DNA from: an uncultured Victivallales bacterium
Lineage (GTDB): Bacteria; Verrucomicrobiota; Lentisphaeria; Victivallales; UBA1829
DNA: 64,000 bases
Direction: 5' to 3'
NCBI GenBank assembly: GCA_944390795.1
Contig: CALXRI010000001.1
Location: forward strand, 157,979 to 221,978
Shown here: positions 9,485-18,083 of the stretch, one piece after another
Layout of the letters: the number at the start of each line of letters is the position of its first letter
How positions within the stretch are numbered: the first letter of the stretch is position 1
The notes under the pieces: model-generated
Database searches by the model: none
Seen by the model: the letters and a program-made list of their open reading frames with translations, nothing else
Told to the model about the DNA's origin: nothing
Made by a program: the position numbers and the translations under genes

Positions 9485-9943
9485 ATGAAGGTTTTAGTAT
9501 TGAACGGACCCAACCTGCAGCTGCTCGGGCGCAGGAAAGTGGAAGTGTATGGGGTCGTGCCTCTTCCTGAGATTGAGGCCCGGCTGCGGGCTGTCGCGTC
9601 TGAACTCGGGGTGGAGATCGGTTTTCTGCAGAGCAATCACGAGGGGGTGCTCGTCGACGCCATCGCGCAGGCGCTGGCTGACGGCGTGGACGGTCTCGTC
9701 ATCAACCCCGCCGCATATACGCATACGAGCGTCGCGATCCGGGACGCCATCGAGGGAGTCAAACTCCCGGCTGTGGAGATTCACCTGAGCAACATTCACG
9801 CGCGGGAGGGATTCCGCCATGATTCCCTGACCGCGCCGGTCTGTATCGGGCAGATCGCGGGACTGGGGGCTGACGGCTACGAGTGGGCGCTGCGCGCCCT
9901 TGTCAGATATATCAACAACAAAACAACAAAAGCACAAGGCTGA
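9485..9943 (+). CDS. aroQ: Type II 3-dehydroquinate dehydratase
   Basis: 152 residues, the normal length. Catalyses the third step of the shikimate pathway. LNGPNLQLLGRR, the catalytic Tyr in VEVYG, the substrate-binding INPAAYTHTSVAIRDA and the catalytic His in EIHLSNIHAREGFR are all conserved. First gene of an operon; accB starts 3 bp after the stop codon. In Bacillus the yqhS (aroQ) gene also lies near accB-accC, so the linkage is an old one. Confidence 0.97.
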   Translation: MKVLVLNGPNLQLLGRRKVEVYGVVPLPEIEARLRAVASELGVEIGFLQSNHEGVLVDAIAQALADGVDGLVINPAAYTHTSVAIRDAIEGVKLPAVEIHLSNIHAREGFRHDSLTAPVCIGQIAGLGADGYEWALRALVRYINNKTTKAQG

Positions 9944-9946
9944 GAG

Positions 9947-10468
9947 ATGAAAATTGAAGAGATAAAAACCATCGTCAAGCTCATGTCCGAAAACGATCTT
10001 ACAGAGTTCAAAATCGAGGCGGAGGACATGCATCTCTGCATCCGGAGAGGCAGTCAGCAGAGCGCCGCGATGGCTCCTCAGACCGTAATTGCCGCACCGG
10101 CGGTCGCCCCTGTTGCTGCGGCGCCTGCCGCCGCGCCTGCCGCTCCCGCGCCTGCCGCTCCCGCGCCTGCCGCTCCCGCGCCTGCCGCTCCCGCACCTGC
10201 CGCCGCTCCGGCTGGTGCCGGACCCGTGGACGCGAGCAAGATTGTGGAATCTCCCATTGTCGGAACGTTCTACCGCTCTTCCGCGCCGGGCGCGGATGCG
10301 TTTGTCAAGGTCGGATCGAAAGTTGACGCGGACACGACCGTCTGCATCATCGAGGCGATGAAGGTCATGAATGAAATCAAGGCGGAGAAGTCCGGCGTGA
10401 TCAAGGAGATCCTCGTCGAGAACGGCCAGCCTGTCGAATTCGGCCAGCCCCTTTTCATTCTCGAATAA
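9947..10468 (+). CDS. accB: Biotin carboxyl carrier protein of acetyl-CoA carboxylase
   Basis: 173 residues. The N-terminal helix-rich part ([24 protein letters not shown]) is followed by an Ala/Pro linker and the biotinyl domain with EAMKVMNE; Lys139 is the biotin site. The linker is encoded partly by four exact 15-bp repeats (10133-10192), a plausible source of length variation. It carries the carboxyl group between AccC and the carboxyltransferase in malonyl-CoA synthesis. Confidence 0.97.
   Translation: MKIEEIKTIVKLMSENDLTEFKIEAEDMHLCIRRGSQQSAAMAPQTVIAAPAVAPVAAAPAAAPAAPAPAAPAPAAPAPAAPAPAAAPAGAGPVDASKIVESPIVGTFYRSSAPGADAFVKVGSKVDADTTVCIIEAMKVMNEIKAEKSGVIKEILVENGQPVEFGQPLFILE
10133..10192 (+). 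repeat. Four exact 15-bp tandem repeats in the accB linker
   Basis: The unit GCGCCTGCCGCTCCC occurs four times without mismatch, in frame, giving the Ala-Pro-Ala-Ala-Pro repeats; a degenerate fifth unit follows at 10193-10207. Each unit adds five residues, so slippage would change linker length without breaking the gene. Confidence 0.95.
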
Positions 10469-10499
10469 GACCAATGTTTTTACTTACCCCGGGTGAATT

Positions 10500-11882
10500 A
10501 TGTTCAATAAAATCCTAATTGCCAACCGCGGCGAAATCGCGCTCCGCATCATCCGCGCGTGCAAGGAGATGGGAATCAAGACCGTCATCGCGTATTCGCA
10601 GGCCGACGAGGATTCCCTGCCGGTCCGTCTCGCGGATCAGGCGGTCTGCATCGGAAGCGCGCCGTCCAGCGCAAGTTACCTGTTAATCGAACGGATCATC
10701 AGTGTCGGCGAAATCTGCGACGTGGATGCGATCCATCCGGGATACGGCTTTCTTTCCGAGAACGCCCATTTCGCCGAAATCTGCAAAAGCTGCAACATCA
10801 CCTTCATCGGCCCCGGTCCGGAGCAGATGCGCGCGATGGGCGACAAATCCAATGCGCGGGAGACCATGCGCAAGGCCGGCGTTCCGGTCACACCCGGAAG
10901 TCACGGCGTGATCAACACCGAGGAGGAGGCGCTCAAGGAGGCGCACGCCCTCAAGTATCCGGTCATTGTCAAGGCTTCCGCCGGCGGCGGCGGACGTGGA
11001 ATGCGCATTGCGCACAACGACCACAGTCTGATTCAGGGTTTCCATGCCGCGAAGACGGAGGCGGAAAGGGCCTTCGGCGACGGGGAGGTCTATATCGAGA
11101 AATACATTGAGAATCCCCGTCATATCGAAGTGCAGATTCTGGCGGATTCCTACGGGAATGTCCTGCATCTCGGCGAACGCGACTGCAGTCTCCAGCGCCG
11201 ACACCAGAAGCTGATCGAGGAGTCCCCCTCTCCGGCGCTCAGCGCTTCGCTCCGCAGGAAAATGGGCGAGGCCGCCGTCAAGGCCGCAAAGGCCGCAAAA
11301 TATGTCAGCGCCGGAACGATCGAGTTCCTTCTCGGGCCGAACGACCAGTTTTATTTCATGGAAATGAACACCCGCGTGCAGGTGGAACATCCGGTGACGG
11401 AAATGATTACCGGCGTGGACATCATCAAGGAGCAGATCCGGATTGCGGCCGGCGAGAAACTCTCTCTCACGCAGAAGAACGTGGCGTTCCGCGGCCATGC
11501 GATCGAATGCCGCATCAATGCGGAGAATCCTTACAACAACTTTTCCCCGTGCCCCGGCCGGATCGAGTTCTATGCCGCGCCCGGCGGCCCCGGCGTCCGC
11601 GTGGATTCGCATGCCTACAACGGTTATCGCATTCCGCCGCATTACGACAGCATGATCGGAAAACTGATCGTCCACGGGGACACCCGCGCGGAGGCCATTG
11701 CGAAATGCCGCCGCGCCCTGGGCGAATATTTTATCGAGGGAGTCAAAACGACGATCCCGTTCGAGCAGTTCATCATCGACACCCGGGAGTTTATTGAAGG
11801 CCATTACGACACCGGGTTTATTGAACGGCTCATCAAGGGCGGACACTTCAACAAGCAGGATAAGAAAGAAAATCCGGCATAA
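10500..11882 (+). CDS. accC: Biotin carboxylase subunit of acetyl-CoA carboxylase
   Basis: 460 residues. ATP-grasp enzyme that carboxylates the biotin of AccB. Typical segments: [19 protein letters not shown] at the N-terminus, the glycine-rich ATP loop [11 protein letters not shown] near residue 160, catalytic [14 protein letters not shown] near 290 and a C-terminal [10 protein letters not shown]. It starts 31 bp after accB and is followed by the two Asp23 genes. The carboxyltransferase genes accA/accD are not in the window. Confidence 0.98.
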   Translation: MFNKILIANRGEIALRIIRACKEMGIKTVIAYSQADEDSLPVRLADQAVCIGSAPSSASYLLIERIISVGEICDVDAIHPGYGFLSENAHFAEICKSCNITFIGPGPEQMRAMGDKSNARETMRKAGVPVTPGSHGVINTEEEALKEAHALKYPVIVKASAGGGGRGMRIAHNDHSLIQGFHAAKTEAERAFGDGEVYIEKYIENPRHIEVQILADSYGNVLHLGERDCSLQRRHQKLIEESPSPALSASLRRKMGEAAVKAAKAAKYVSAGTIEFLLGPNDQFYFMEMNTRVQVEHPVTEMITGVDIIKEQIRIAAGEKLSLTQKNVAFRGHAIECRINAENPYNNFSPCPGRIEFYAAPGGPGVRVDSHAYNGYRIPPHYDSMIGKLIVHGDTRAEAIAKCRRALGEYFIEGVKTTIPFEQFIIDTREFIEGHYDTGFIERLIKGGHFNKQDKKENPA

Positions 11883-11900
11883 CTCCAGGGAAGATGAAAA

Positions 11901-12332
11901 ATGGCAAGACTGACATCCGGAACAACTTCCAGAAAACACGCTTCGGCAAGTTCCGTTGCGGAGCGCGGCACGCAGTACGGACAGATCAAAATCCATGAGG
12001 GCGCGATTGCCACGATTGTCCGGAAGGCCGCCTGCGCGGTGCCCGGCGTCACGCGCATTACGGGAAACAGTTTCGTCGACAACATCGCCGAGATCGTCGG
12101 CAGCAAGAAGATTCAGGACCGGTCGATTCAGATCGCGATGAACAACGCTTCCGTGGCGGTGGAGCTTTCCATCAACATTCAGTACGGGGTTCAGCTTCCA
12201 GCGGTTGCGGCTGCGGTTCAGGATGTCGTGTCAAAGGAAATCAACGCGATTACGGGTCTGAATGTCACGAAAGTCAACGTGATCGTTCGTGAAATGGAAG
12301 ACGCCGCCGACGACGAGTCGGAAGAGCTGTAA
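11901..12332 (+). CDS. Asp23/Gls24 family protein (copy 1)
   Basis: 143 residues. The core (residues 28-130) has the family pattern: IHEGAIATIVRKAACAVPGV, a central EIVGSK loop and a C-terminal TKVNVIVREME strand. The first 25 residues are polar and probably disordered. In Firmicutes, Asp23-type proteins attach to the membrane through AmaP and affect envelope stress; a similar role is inferred here because an AmaP-like membrane protein follows. The adjacent gene is a tandem paralogue. Confidence 0.88.
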   Translation: MARLTSGTTSRKHASASSVAERGTQYGQIKIHEGAIATIVRKAACAVPGVTRITGNSFVDNIAEIVGSKKIQDRSIQIAMNNASVAVELSINIQYGVQLPAVAAAVQDVVSKEINAITGLNVTKVNVIVREMEDAADDESEEL

Positions 12333-12352
12333 GCAGAAGGAGATCATCATCC

Positions 12353-12781
12353 ATGAATAAGGAAGAGAAGAAGACCAGTCAGAGCATTCTCCCCGCGCAG
12401 GCCGCAATGGCGGAGGCGGCGCCCTGCTCCGGAACGGTGAAGGTTCATGAAAGCGTGATTGCCTCCATTGTTCGGAAGGCCGCCTGTGCGGTTCCCGGCG
12501 TTGTCCGCCTTGCGGGGAGCAGTCTTGTGGACAACCTTGCCGAGATTGTCGGCAGCAAGAGAATGTATGACCGCGCCATTTCCATCAGCATGGGCGAGAA
12601 CTCCGTGCAGGTCGAAGTCAAGGTCATTCTTGCCTACGGGACGCATATTCCCGAGATCGCAGAAACGATCCAGCTTGTGGTGGTTGAGGAGATCACCCGG
12701 ATTACAGGCATGCGGGTCTCCAAGGTCAATGTCGTCATTATCGACCTGGAAGACGGGCAGGAACAGAGTGATTCGGAATAA
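12353..12781 (+). CDS. Asp23/Gls24 family protein (copy 2)
   Basis: 142 residues, clearly paralogous to the preceding gene: SIVRKAACAVPGV, a DNLAEIVGSK loop and SKVNVVIIDLED align directly. The N-terminal 25 residues differ. Two different copies suggest a hetero-oligomer or a partition of roles. It starts 20 bp after copy 1 with an AAGGAGAT ribosome-binding site. Confidence 0.88.
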   Translation: MNKEEKKTSQSILPAQAAMAEAAPCSGTVKVHESVIASIVRKAACAVPGVVRLAGSSLVDNLAEIVGSKRMYDRAISISMGENSVQVEVKVILAYGTHIPEIAETIQLVVVEEITRITGMRVSKVNVVIIDLEDGQEQSDSE

Positions 12782-12802
12782 CACACGGGACACAGCGGGC
12801 GT

Positions 12803-13288
12803 ATGACGGCGAAAATCACTGAAATGGTTCGGAATTATCTCTTTGATGTCAGCGACTCTGAAATCTTTGCATTTCAGTGCGGTTATCTGACCGGCGCGAT
12901 GGTCGCTCTGATTTTCGTGCTTGTGCTGGGGCTTCTGCTTGCCGTTCTGCGCTGTCCGCGCCGTGCCCGGGGGGTGGCTCTCGCATCCGACCATGGGAGG
13001 ATTCTGATTTCCGCGACGGCGATTGCGGATCTGGTCAAGTCCGTCGGCGCGGAGTTTCCCGCGCTTGACATTCTGAAAGTCGGGCTTTACCATGACCGGA
13101 AAAAGGCGCTGCGTCTTGCCGTGGCTGTTTCCTTTCCCTACAATCCGGACGGCGAATCCATTCTTGCTGTTGCCGACGGTTTCAAGAGCCGTCTTCTTGC
13201 CGCGCTGAAACACAATCTCGGGATAGAGAATATCCGGAACATTGAAATTGATGTCCGCAAGGGGCGGCCGAAACCCGGTTTTTATTGA
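12803..13288 (+). CDS. AmaP-like membrane protein of the Asp23 cluster
   Basis: 161 residues. One strong transmembrane segment (TGAMVALIFVLVLGLLLAVL, residues 30-49) is followed by a basic loop and a soluble domain that resembles the Asp23 fold (ALRLAVAVSFPYNPDGESI, a C-terminal VRKGRPKPGFY). The context, directly after two Asp23 genes, suggests it is their membrane anchor, as AmaP is in Firmicutes. Assignment rests on topology and context, not on a strong motif. Confidence 0.6.
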   Translation: MTAKITEMVRNYLFDVSDSEIFAFQCGYLTGAMVALIFVLVLGLLLAVLRCPRRARGVALASDHGRILISATAIADLVKSVGAEFPALDILKVGLYHDRKKALRLAVAVSFPYNPDGESILAVADGFKSRLLAALKHNLGIENIRNIEIDVRKGRPKPGFY

Positions 13289-13384
13289 GGAATCCGCGTT
13301 GACGGCTTTGTCCGGTTTCGCCTGTCATCGTTTTCTTTTTCCGCCTGAAGGGAGAGTTTTTTATTTTTTTCCTCGGAAAACGGC

Positions 13385-13412
13385 TTGATTTTCCTGTTTT
13401 TCATGATAAATT
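13385..13412 (+). promoter_or_regulatory. Probable promoter of tRNA-Lys
   Basis: TTGATT at 13385-13390 and TAAATT at 13407-13412 are 16 bp apart, in an AT-rich stretch about 35 bp before the mature tRNA start. Confidence 0.5.
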
Positions 13413-13446
13413 ACTGTCTTTGTTCCACTTGAGAGACATTTTCCGT

Positions 13447-13522
13447 GAGCTGGTAGCTCAGTCGGTAGAGCATCGCCCTTTTAAGGCGGTGGTCCAGGGT
13501 TCGAGCCCCTGCCGGCTCACCA
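13447..13522 (+). tRNA. tRNA-Lys (anticodon TTT)
   Basis: 76 nt with the CCA end encoded. The acceptor stem GAGCTGG pairs with CCGGCTC (one G-T), the D arm is GCTC/GAGC, the anticodon stem TCGCC/GGCGG closes the loop CTTTTAA giving anticodon TTT, and the T arm is CAGGG-TTCGAGC-CCCTG. It is a single tRNA gene, not in a cluster. Confidence 0.97.
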
Positions 13523-13646
13523 TTTCCTTTTCTTTTCCCCCAGGCAGGTCGCTGTTCAGATTGTCTGAATTTCCGGCTGTTTTTGAGCGTAAATGCTCTT
13601 GTGCGGGGATTGCGGCCGGCCCCGGGAACCGGGCAAGACGATCTTG

Positions 13647-13809
13647 TGTAAAATGCCCGTTAGATTAACCTGGACGGGGAGGGCGTTTTTATGAAAAAGT
13701 CGTATGACTCCAAGTTCAAAGCCGTGTGGCATTGGAAGCGCTGCACGGGGAACTGACCGTGGGCGAGATCGCGGGAAAATATCGGTCTTGCAGCCGACTC
13801 CTGTAAAAT
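13647..13809 (+). pseudogene. Relic of an IS3-family transposase orfA
   Basis: From ATG at 13691 the frame reads MKKSYDSKFKA and then, after losing one base near 13722, VALEALHGELTVGEIAGKYRS in a second frame. This is the usual N-terminus of IS3-group OrfA proteins, the helix-turn-helix part. It ends at a stop after about 35 residues; no orfB is present. The octamer TGTAAAAT occurs at both edges (13647-13654 and 13802-13809), possibly terminal sequence of the element. The rest of the 290-bp gap between tRNA-Lys and the esterase gene shows no other gene. Confidence 0.7.
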
Positions 13810-13812
13810 CAG

Positions 13813-15066
13813 CTATTCCGCATTCCAATACCGGTCGGCGAAGTCCAGGTAGAATTTCCAGTCTTCCGGCGTGACGTCATGCTCGCCGCTCCGGACATGA
13901 TAACCGATCTCCCTGCCGATGGAGACGTCGCGGGGCGGAAGGCTGTCCGGCTGGAATTCCCTGCATTCCGCGCCGAAGAGGCGGTAGACTTCCGCCGCCG
14001 AGGCGATGGAAAGATACTCTCCTCTCGGGTCGGAGTGCAGATCCCCGGCTGCGCTGGCGACATAAAGCGGCCGCGGCGCGATCAGGGCAAGCAGGAAATT
14101 CTGATCAAACGGCAAGGTGTTTTCCCTGTTGCGGTAGCGTTCGAATGCGGAGCTGAACCAGTAATCGCGCCAGAAGAGCAGAAAATCAATGGTTTCGCCG
14201 AAAATGTGCCGTGAAAGAGACGCTCCGCCGCATCCGGATTCATTGGAAATGACCATGGCGAAACGCGGATCGCAGGCGCCCGCCCAGAGCGCCGTTTTCC
14301 CGAGACGGGAATGGCCGTGGACAGCCGCCTTTTGCGCGTCAATTTCCGTTTCATGCTCCAGGCAGTCCAGGGCGCGTGAAAGTCCCCAGGCCCATGCTCC
14401 GATCGCACCGAATTTGTGTTTGGACTTCCGCAGCGCGTTCTCCGGCAGGAAGAGGCGGTAAATGCTGCTTGCAAATCCTTCGGGGGAATCGTAAAAAATT
14501 TCGCTGATGCACAGTGTCGCAGCGGCATAACCGCGTTCCAGAATTTCCCGGAAGTTCCAGAATTCGCTCTGGACGCCGCGGGTTGATTCATCCGGCGGTT
14601 CGGTGGCGAACGCCTCGTGCGTGCTCCAGTTCACGACCGGTTCCCTGGTGATCCGGATCTCTTTTTCCGGAGTCGCCGCATGATTGCCGCGGCCGTTGAG
14701 CCCAAGGAAGACGGGCGCCGGCGTTTTCCGGTTCTTCGGCAGATAAAGAAGCAGGTCGAAAGCCTTGTGTTTTCCTTCGTTTTCGCAATGAATCCGGATT
14801 TCCCGGCGGATCGCAAGGCCGTCGAACGCCGCCGGATTTTCGGAGAGGAGTTCGAAGCGCATCCGTTCCGGGCGTGGCGGCATCCAGCCGTACATTTCCT
14901 CCCGGAACAAACGCAGAATGACATCGCGGCGGAAGTTCATCCACTCAAAAGGCGTCTGAACTGTGCTGCCGTCCGGCATTGTCAGCGGAGAGGGAATTTC
15001 GAAAGGAGGCACTCTATCTTCTTCCGTATTGTAAACTCCGTGATAAGGTCTGTCTGAAATCTTCAT
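13813..15066 (-). CDS. CE15-like (glucuronoyl esterase type) alpha/beta hydrolase
   Basis: 417 residues. The nucleophile elbow GHSRLGKTALWAGA near residue 245 matches the G-x-S-R-x-G-K pattern of CE15 glucuronoyl esterases and relatives, and SNESGCGGASLSRH follows as in that family. RPLYVASAAGDLHSDP and GEHDVTPEDW near the C-terminus supply the acidic residue and catalytic His. No clear signal peptide. It would cut ester links in xylan-lignin or pectin-like glycans, or act on smaller products. Divergent from an AraC regulator. Confidence 0.8.
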   Translation of the reverse strand: MKISDRPYHGVYNTEEDRVPPFEIPSPLTMPDGSTVQTPFEWMNFRRDVILRLFREEMYGWMPPRPERMRFELLSENPAAFDGLAIRREIRIHCENEGKHKAFDLLLYLPKNRKTPAPVFLGLNGRGNHAATPEKEIRITREPVVNWSTHEAFATEPPDESTRGVQSEFWNFREILERGYAAATLCISEIFYDSPEGFASSIYRLFLPENALRKSKHKFGAIGAWAWGLSRALDCLEHETEIDAQKAAVHGHSRLGKTALWAGACDPRFAMVISNESGCGGASLSRHIFGETIDFLLFWRDYWFSSAFERYRNRENTLPFDQNFLLALIAPRPLYVASAAGDLHSDPRGEYLSIASAAEVYRLFGAECREFQPDSLPPRDVSIGREIGYHVRSGEHDVTPEDWKFYLDFADRYWNAE

Positions 15067-15170
15067 AGTATCTTCTGATCCCGTTCCAAAGAGTTGTTTT
15101 CTTCTGTCGATGTGTCCATACTATAGCGGGGGAAATCCGCTTTGAAATGGCAGATATGGGCTTTTGCTGA

Positions 15171-15186
15171 CATTTATGGTATTTTT
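15171..15186. promoter_or_regulatory. Candidate AraC-family binding site (upstream of the regulator)
   Basis: CATTTATGGTATTTTT lies in the esterase/AraC divergent gap, 15 bp before the regulator's -35. A near copy (13 of 16 identical) lies at 16100-16115, upstream of the next gene. Sharing by both gaps that flank the regulator gene suggests it is the regulator's own site. Confidence 0.5.
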
Positions 15187-15201
15187 TTGAAAGAACCCGT
15201 C

Positions 15202-15229
15202 TTGCCATTTCCGTTCCGGACATTATATT
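15202..15229 (+). promoter_or_regulatory. Promoter of the AraC-family regulator
   Basis: TTGCCA at 15202-15207 and TATATT at 15224-15229 with a 16-bp spacer; the ATG follows at 15255 after an AAAGAGGAA ribosome-binding site. Confidence 0.6.
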
Positions 15230-15254
15230 CTTCGAAAACCGTTGGGAAAGAGGA

Positions 15255-16073
15255 ATGCGAATGGGATATTTCGATGATCTGGAAATCGTCCAGGCAATGC
15301 AGAAACTGCATGGTTACCACGTTTCAAAGCCGATTAATCCGCCTTACTTCAGTCTCTGCCTCCTGCGGAGGGGAGAACTGGTTGTGACAATGGACGGCGC
15401 AAGACATCATCTGAAGGCTCCGTTTATTTTCTGGGCGCTTCCCGGGCATGTGTATCAGTTCCTGTCCGCGGAGGCACGGTTCCGCAAGGAGACGATCTGG
15501 CTGGATATGGGAGGTCCCCGGGCAAGACGGATCAGCAGGGGACTGGCGCAGCTTTCGTCAGCCGGCGGTCTGGGACTGCCTCTCGCCAGCAGCATGGAGA
15601 TGGCGCTTCTCATGCTCCGGATCATCAATTTGAACAGACATGCCTCGGAACAATCCATCCGGCACCGGATTGTGGTTTATGTGGAGGAGCTGATCGGTCT
15701 GATTTATGATGCGGCTTTCTGCGGAGAGACGGGTGTTCCTGCGTGTTTCCCCATTCTGGAAGCGGCGGAGCAGTTCAAAAAATATCCTGCAGTCCGGTAT
15801 GATCCGGAGGCGCTGGCAGGAAAGTATGCCATGTCTTACGAAACATTCCGGAAAAAGTTCAGGCGTTATATCGGACAGCCTCCGCATGAGTTTCTGCTCA
15901 GCTGCAGAATGAAGCTGGCCGTTGAACTGATGCGGAGCGGAGAGCGTCCGATCAAGGAGATCGCCGACGCCTGCGGATTTGACGACGCATCCAGTTTCTC
16001 CAGAATGTTCCGGAAAAAAAACGGGGTCTATCCCAGGGAGTTCCGGAAGAAAATGACGGAAAATATCCGCTGA
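15255..16073 (+). CDS. AraC-family transcriptional regulator
   Basis: 272 residues. The N-terminal 130 residues look like a cupin-type sensor (PFIFWALPGHVYQF). The C-terminal 100 residues form the double helix-turn-helix: LAGKYAMSYETFRKKFRRYIG and then the signature IKEIADACGFDDASSFSRMFRKKNGVYPREFRKK. It probably senses a sugar and controls the esterase and the downstream TIM-barrel gene; a shared motif is seen in both flanking gaps. Confidence 0.92.
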   Translation: MRMGYFDDLEIVQAMQKLHGYHVSKPINPPYFSLCLLRRGELVVTMDGARHHLKAPFIFWALPGHVYQFLSAEARFRKETIWLDMGGPRARRISRGLAQLSSAGGLGLPLASSMEMALLMLRIINLNRHASEQSIRHRIVVYVEELIGLIYDAAFCGETGVPACFPILEAAEQFKKYPAVRYDPEALAGKYAMSYETFRKKFRRYIGQPPHEFLLSCRMKLAVELMRSGERPIKEIADACGFDDASSFSRMFRKKNGVYPREFRKKMTENIR

Positions 16074-16099
16074 ATATCCCGGAAAAATCAACTTTTTCC

Positions 16100-16115
16100 C
16101 ATTTATGCCATTTAT
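16100..16115. promoter_or_regulatory. Candidate AraC-family binding site (upstream of the TIM-barrel gene)
   Basis: CATTTATGCCATTTAT matches the site at 15171-15186. It sits just upstream of a TATCTT -10-like box at 16134-16139 whose -35 is weak (TTATAT), as expected for an activator-dependent promoter. Confidence 0.5.
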
Positions 16116-16160
16116 ATCGGACTCTTTTCCGGTTATCTTAAGGGAAAAAAGGAGAACAGG

Positions 16161-17930
16161 ATGATTTACCGGATCTGGCGTTCCCCCTGGAGCCGCTTCG
16201 GCGGAACAACTGCCGAATATCCCGACGACCGGACGGATGAAACCTTCACCGCTCCGGAGCATTACAGCGATGCGGAGCTTGCCGGTATTGCCGCGGCAGG
16301 TTTCAACGGCATCTGGCTTCATGCCAGATTCGCCCATATTGTCCGGACGGAGGAATTTCCCGAACTGGGGATTCATGCCGAAGAACATGTCGAGAAACTT
16401 TCCGGACTGATCCGGCGTGCGGAAAAACACGGCATCAAGGTCTTTCTGTACGGTCAGGCGCTGCGTGCCGTTCCGGAATCATACCGCTGCTTCTGGCGCA
16501 GCCATGCGGAGTGCGCAGGGCAGAGGGAGTATCTGACGGAGGAATCGCCTCTGACCGGAGAAAGGCGAAGATATCCGACGGTTTCGCTCTGTTCCTCGGT
16601 CCCGGCGGTGAAACGATTCGTGGAAGAATCCGCCGCGCAGATCGCGGAGAAACTTCCGGATCTGGGAGGTGTCATTCTGATTACCGCGACGGAATTTCCG
16701 GGGCATTGCTACCAGCGGCGTCGGAAAGAGAATCCGAATGCCTGCTATCCCCTTGTGGAATGTCCCCGCTGCCGGGAACGCGAGCCGTGGGAGGTCGCCG
16801 CGGAACTGATTGCGCTGTTCCGGAACGGAATCCGCAGGCATTCCGCAACGATGGCCGTCATCGCATGGAACTGGAGCTGGCAGGGATGGCTGCCCTCTCC
16901 GTGCCGCCCTCTGCTGGAACTGCTGCCGCGCGATGTTGTCGTGATGGCGGATTTCGAGCGCGGCGGCGTGACAGACCTTCCGGAACGTCCGGGATTTGAA
17001 ATCGACGAATATTCCCTGCTGTATCCGGGACCGTCGGAACATTTCCGCAGGACCGCCGCCGTCTGCGGGGAAATCGGACTGCCCTTCATGAGCAAACTGC
17101 AGATCGGGGCGACGCACGAACTCGGAAGCGTCGTATCGATTCCGAATCTTCTCAGCATAAGGGAAAAGGCGCTCTGGCACCGGGCGCACCCGGACACGGG
17201 ATTCCTCGGGTGCTGGAACTTCGGCAATTTCCTCAGCGCCAACACGGCGGCCTTTCACCACTTTCTGCATCTCCGGACGCTCTCCGGGGAGGAGGAGGAA
17301 CTCCGCGCGTTTGCGGAATCGTATTTTCCCGGATGCGACAGCCGTCTTGTGTATCATGCCTGGCGTCTGTTCGCCTCGGCAATGCGTCATCTTCCATTCT
17401 GCATCGGCCCGCTGTATTACGGTGTGCAGAGTCATGCGCTTGCATACGACGCGGTCTACCGGCCCGGCCCGCTGGAGAAGACGTATGCCGGATGTTCCTA
17501 CCTGGAGTCCGCCGTCCGCGGAGACGATCTTTCTCCCGCCTGTGAAATGCTGCATCACGAATTTTCCCTTCCCGAGCTGATCGGCGCATATGCCAAATGC
17601 GCCGCGGTCTGGATGAGCGGCGTGTTGCTGCTGGAAGCCGGACTGGAAAACTGCGACGACCGACTTGAACTCGGCAATGCGGTAATCTGCGGAATGTGCT
17701 GGACCAGCACGGAGAATGCCTTGCGCGCCTATGCGCTGCGTCTGGAGTGGAATCCCGGGAAAATTCATGAGTTCCGGCATATTGTGAATGCGGAACTGGA
17801 GGTGCTCCGGACCGTGCTTCCATATGTGGAAAACGATTCGAGACAGGGATTTCATGCGGAGGCCGGCTGCCGTCTCTTTGACCCGGAGAGGATTCGGGCG
17901 AAAATCGGGATGCTTGAGCATTGCATTTGA
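16161..17930 (+). CDS. Putative TIM-barrel glycoside hydrolase-like protein
   Basis: 589 residues, no signal peptide. The N-terminal 330 residues read like a (beta/alpha)8 glycosidase: AGFNGIWLHARFAHIV, HGIKVFLYGQALRAVPESY, LGGVILITATEFPGHCY (a candidate acidic motif), MAVIAWNWSWQGW. A cysteine pair (VECPRCRE) in the middle could bind metal. The C-terminal part is helical. I cannot place it in a numbered GH family; GH20-like barrels are the nearest impression. Under likely control of the preceding AraC gene. Confidence 0.62.
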   Translation: MIYRIWRSPWSRFGGTTAEYPDDRTDETFTAPEHYSDAELAGIAAAGFNGIWLHARFAHIVRTEEFPELGIHAEEHVEKLSGLIRRAEKHGIKVFLYGQALRAVPESYRCFWRSHAECAGQREYLTEESPLTGERRRYPTVSLCSSVPAVKRFVEESAAQIAEKLPDLGGVILITATEFPGHCYQRRRKENPNACYPLVECPRCREREPWEVAAELIALFRNGIRRHSATMAVIAWNWSWQGWLPSPCRPLLELLPRDVVVMADFERGGVTDLPERPGFEIDEYSLLYPGPSEHFRRTAAVCGEIGLPFMSKLQIGATHELGSVVSIPNLLSIREKALWHRAHPDTGFLGCWNFGNFLSANTAAFHHFLHLRTLSGEEEELRAFAESYFPGCDSRLVYHAWRLFASAMRHLPFCIGPLYYGVQSHALAYDAVYRPGPLEKTYAGCSYLESAVRGDDLSPACEMLHHEFSLPELIGAYAKCAAVWMSGVLLLEAGLENCDDRLELGNAVICGMCWTSTENALRAYALRLEWNPGKIHEFRHIVNAELEVLRTVLPYVENDSRQGFHAEAGCRLFDPERIRAKIGMLEHCI

Positions 17931-18061
17931 ATGCGTGCACTTTTTTCATAAGGGCCGGTCCCGGCGGGGATTGCCATGTATGGCGTTTGCTTTTCCGGAA
18001 GAAAAATATTCCTCTGAAATTCCTGCCGCGTTTTTCGTTCCGCTTGCTTTTTTGAAAATCC

Positions 18062-18083
18062 TTGATATAGTAACAGATATCTT
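18062..18083 (+). promoter_or_regulatory. Promoter with very short leader
   Basis: TATAGT at 18066-18071 is preceded after 16 bp by TTGCTT. The ATG at 18084 would lie only about 5-6 nt after the start point and no Shine-Dalgarno sequence is present, as at aroQ. Confidence 0.5.
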
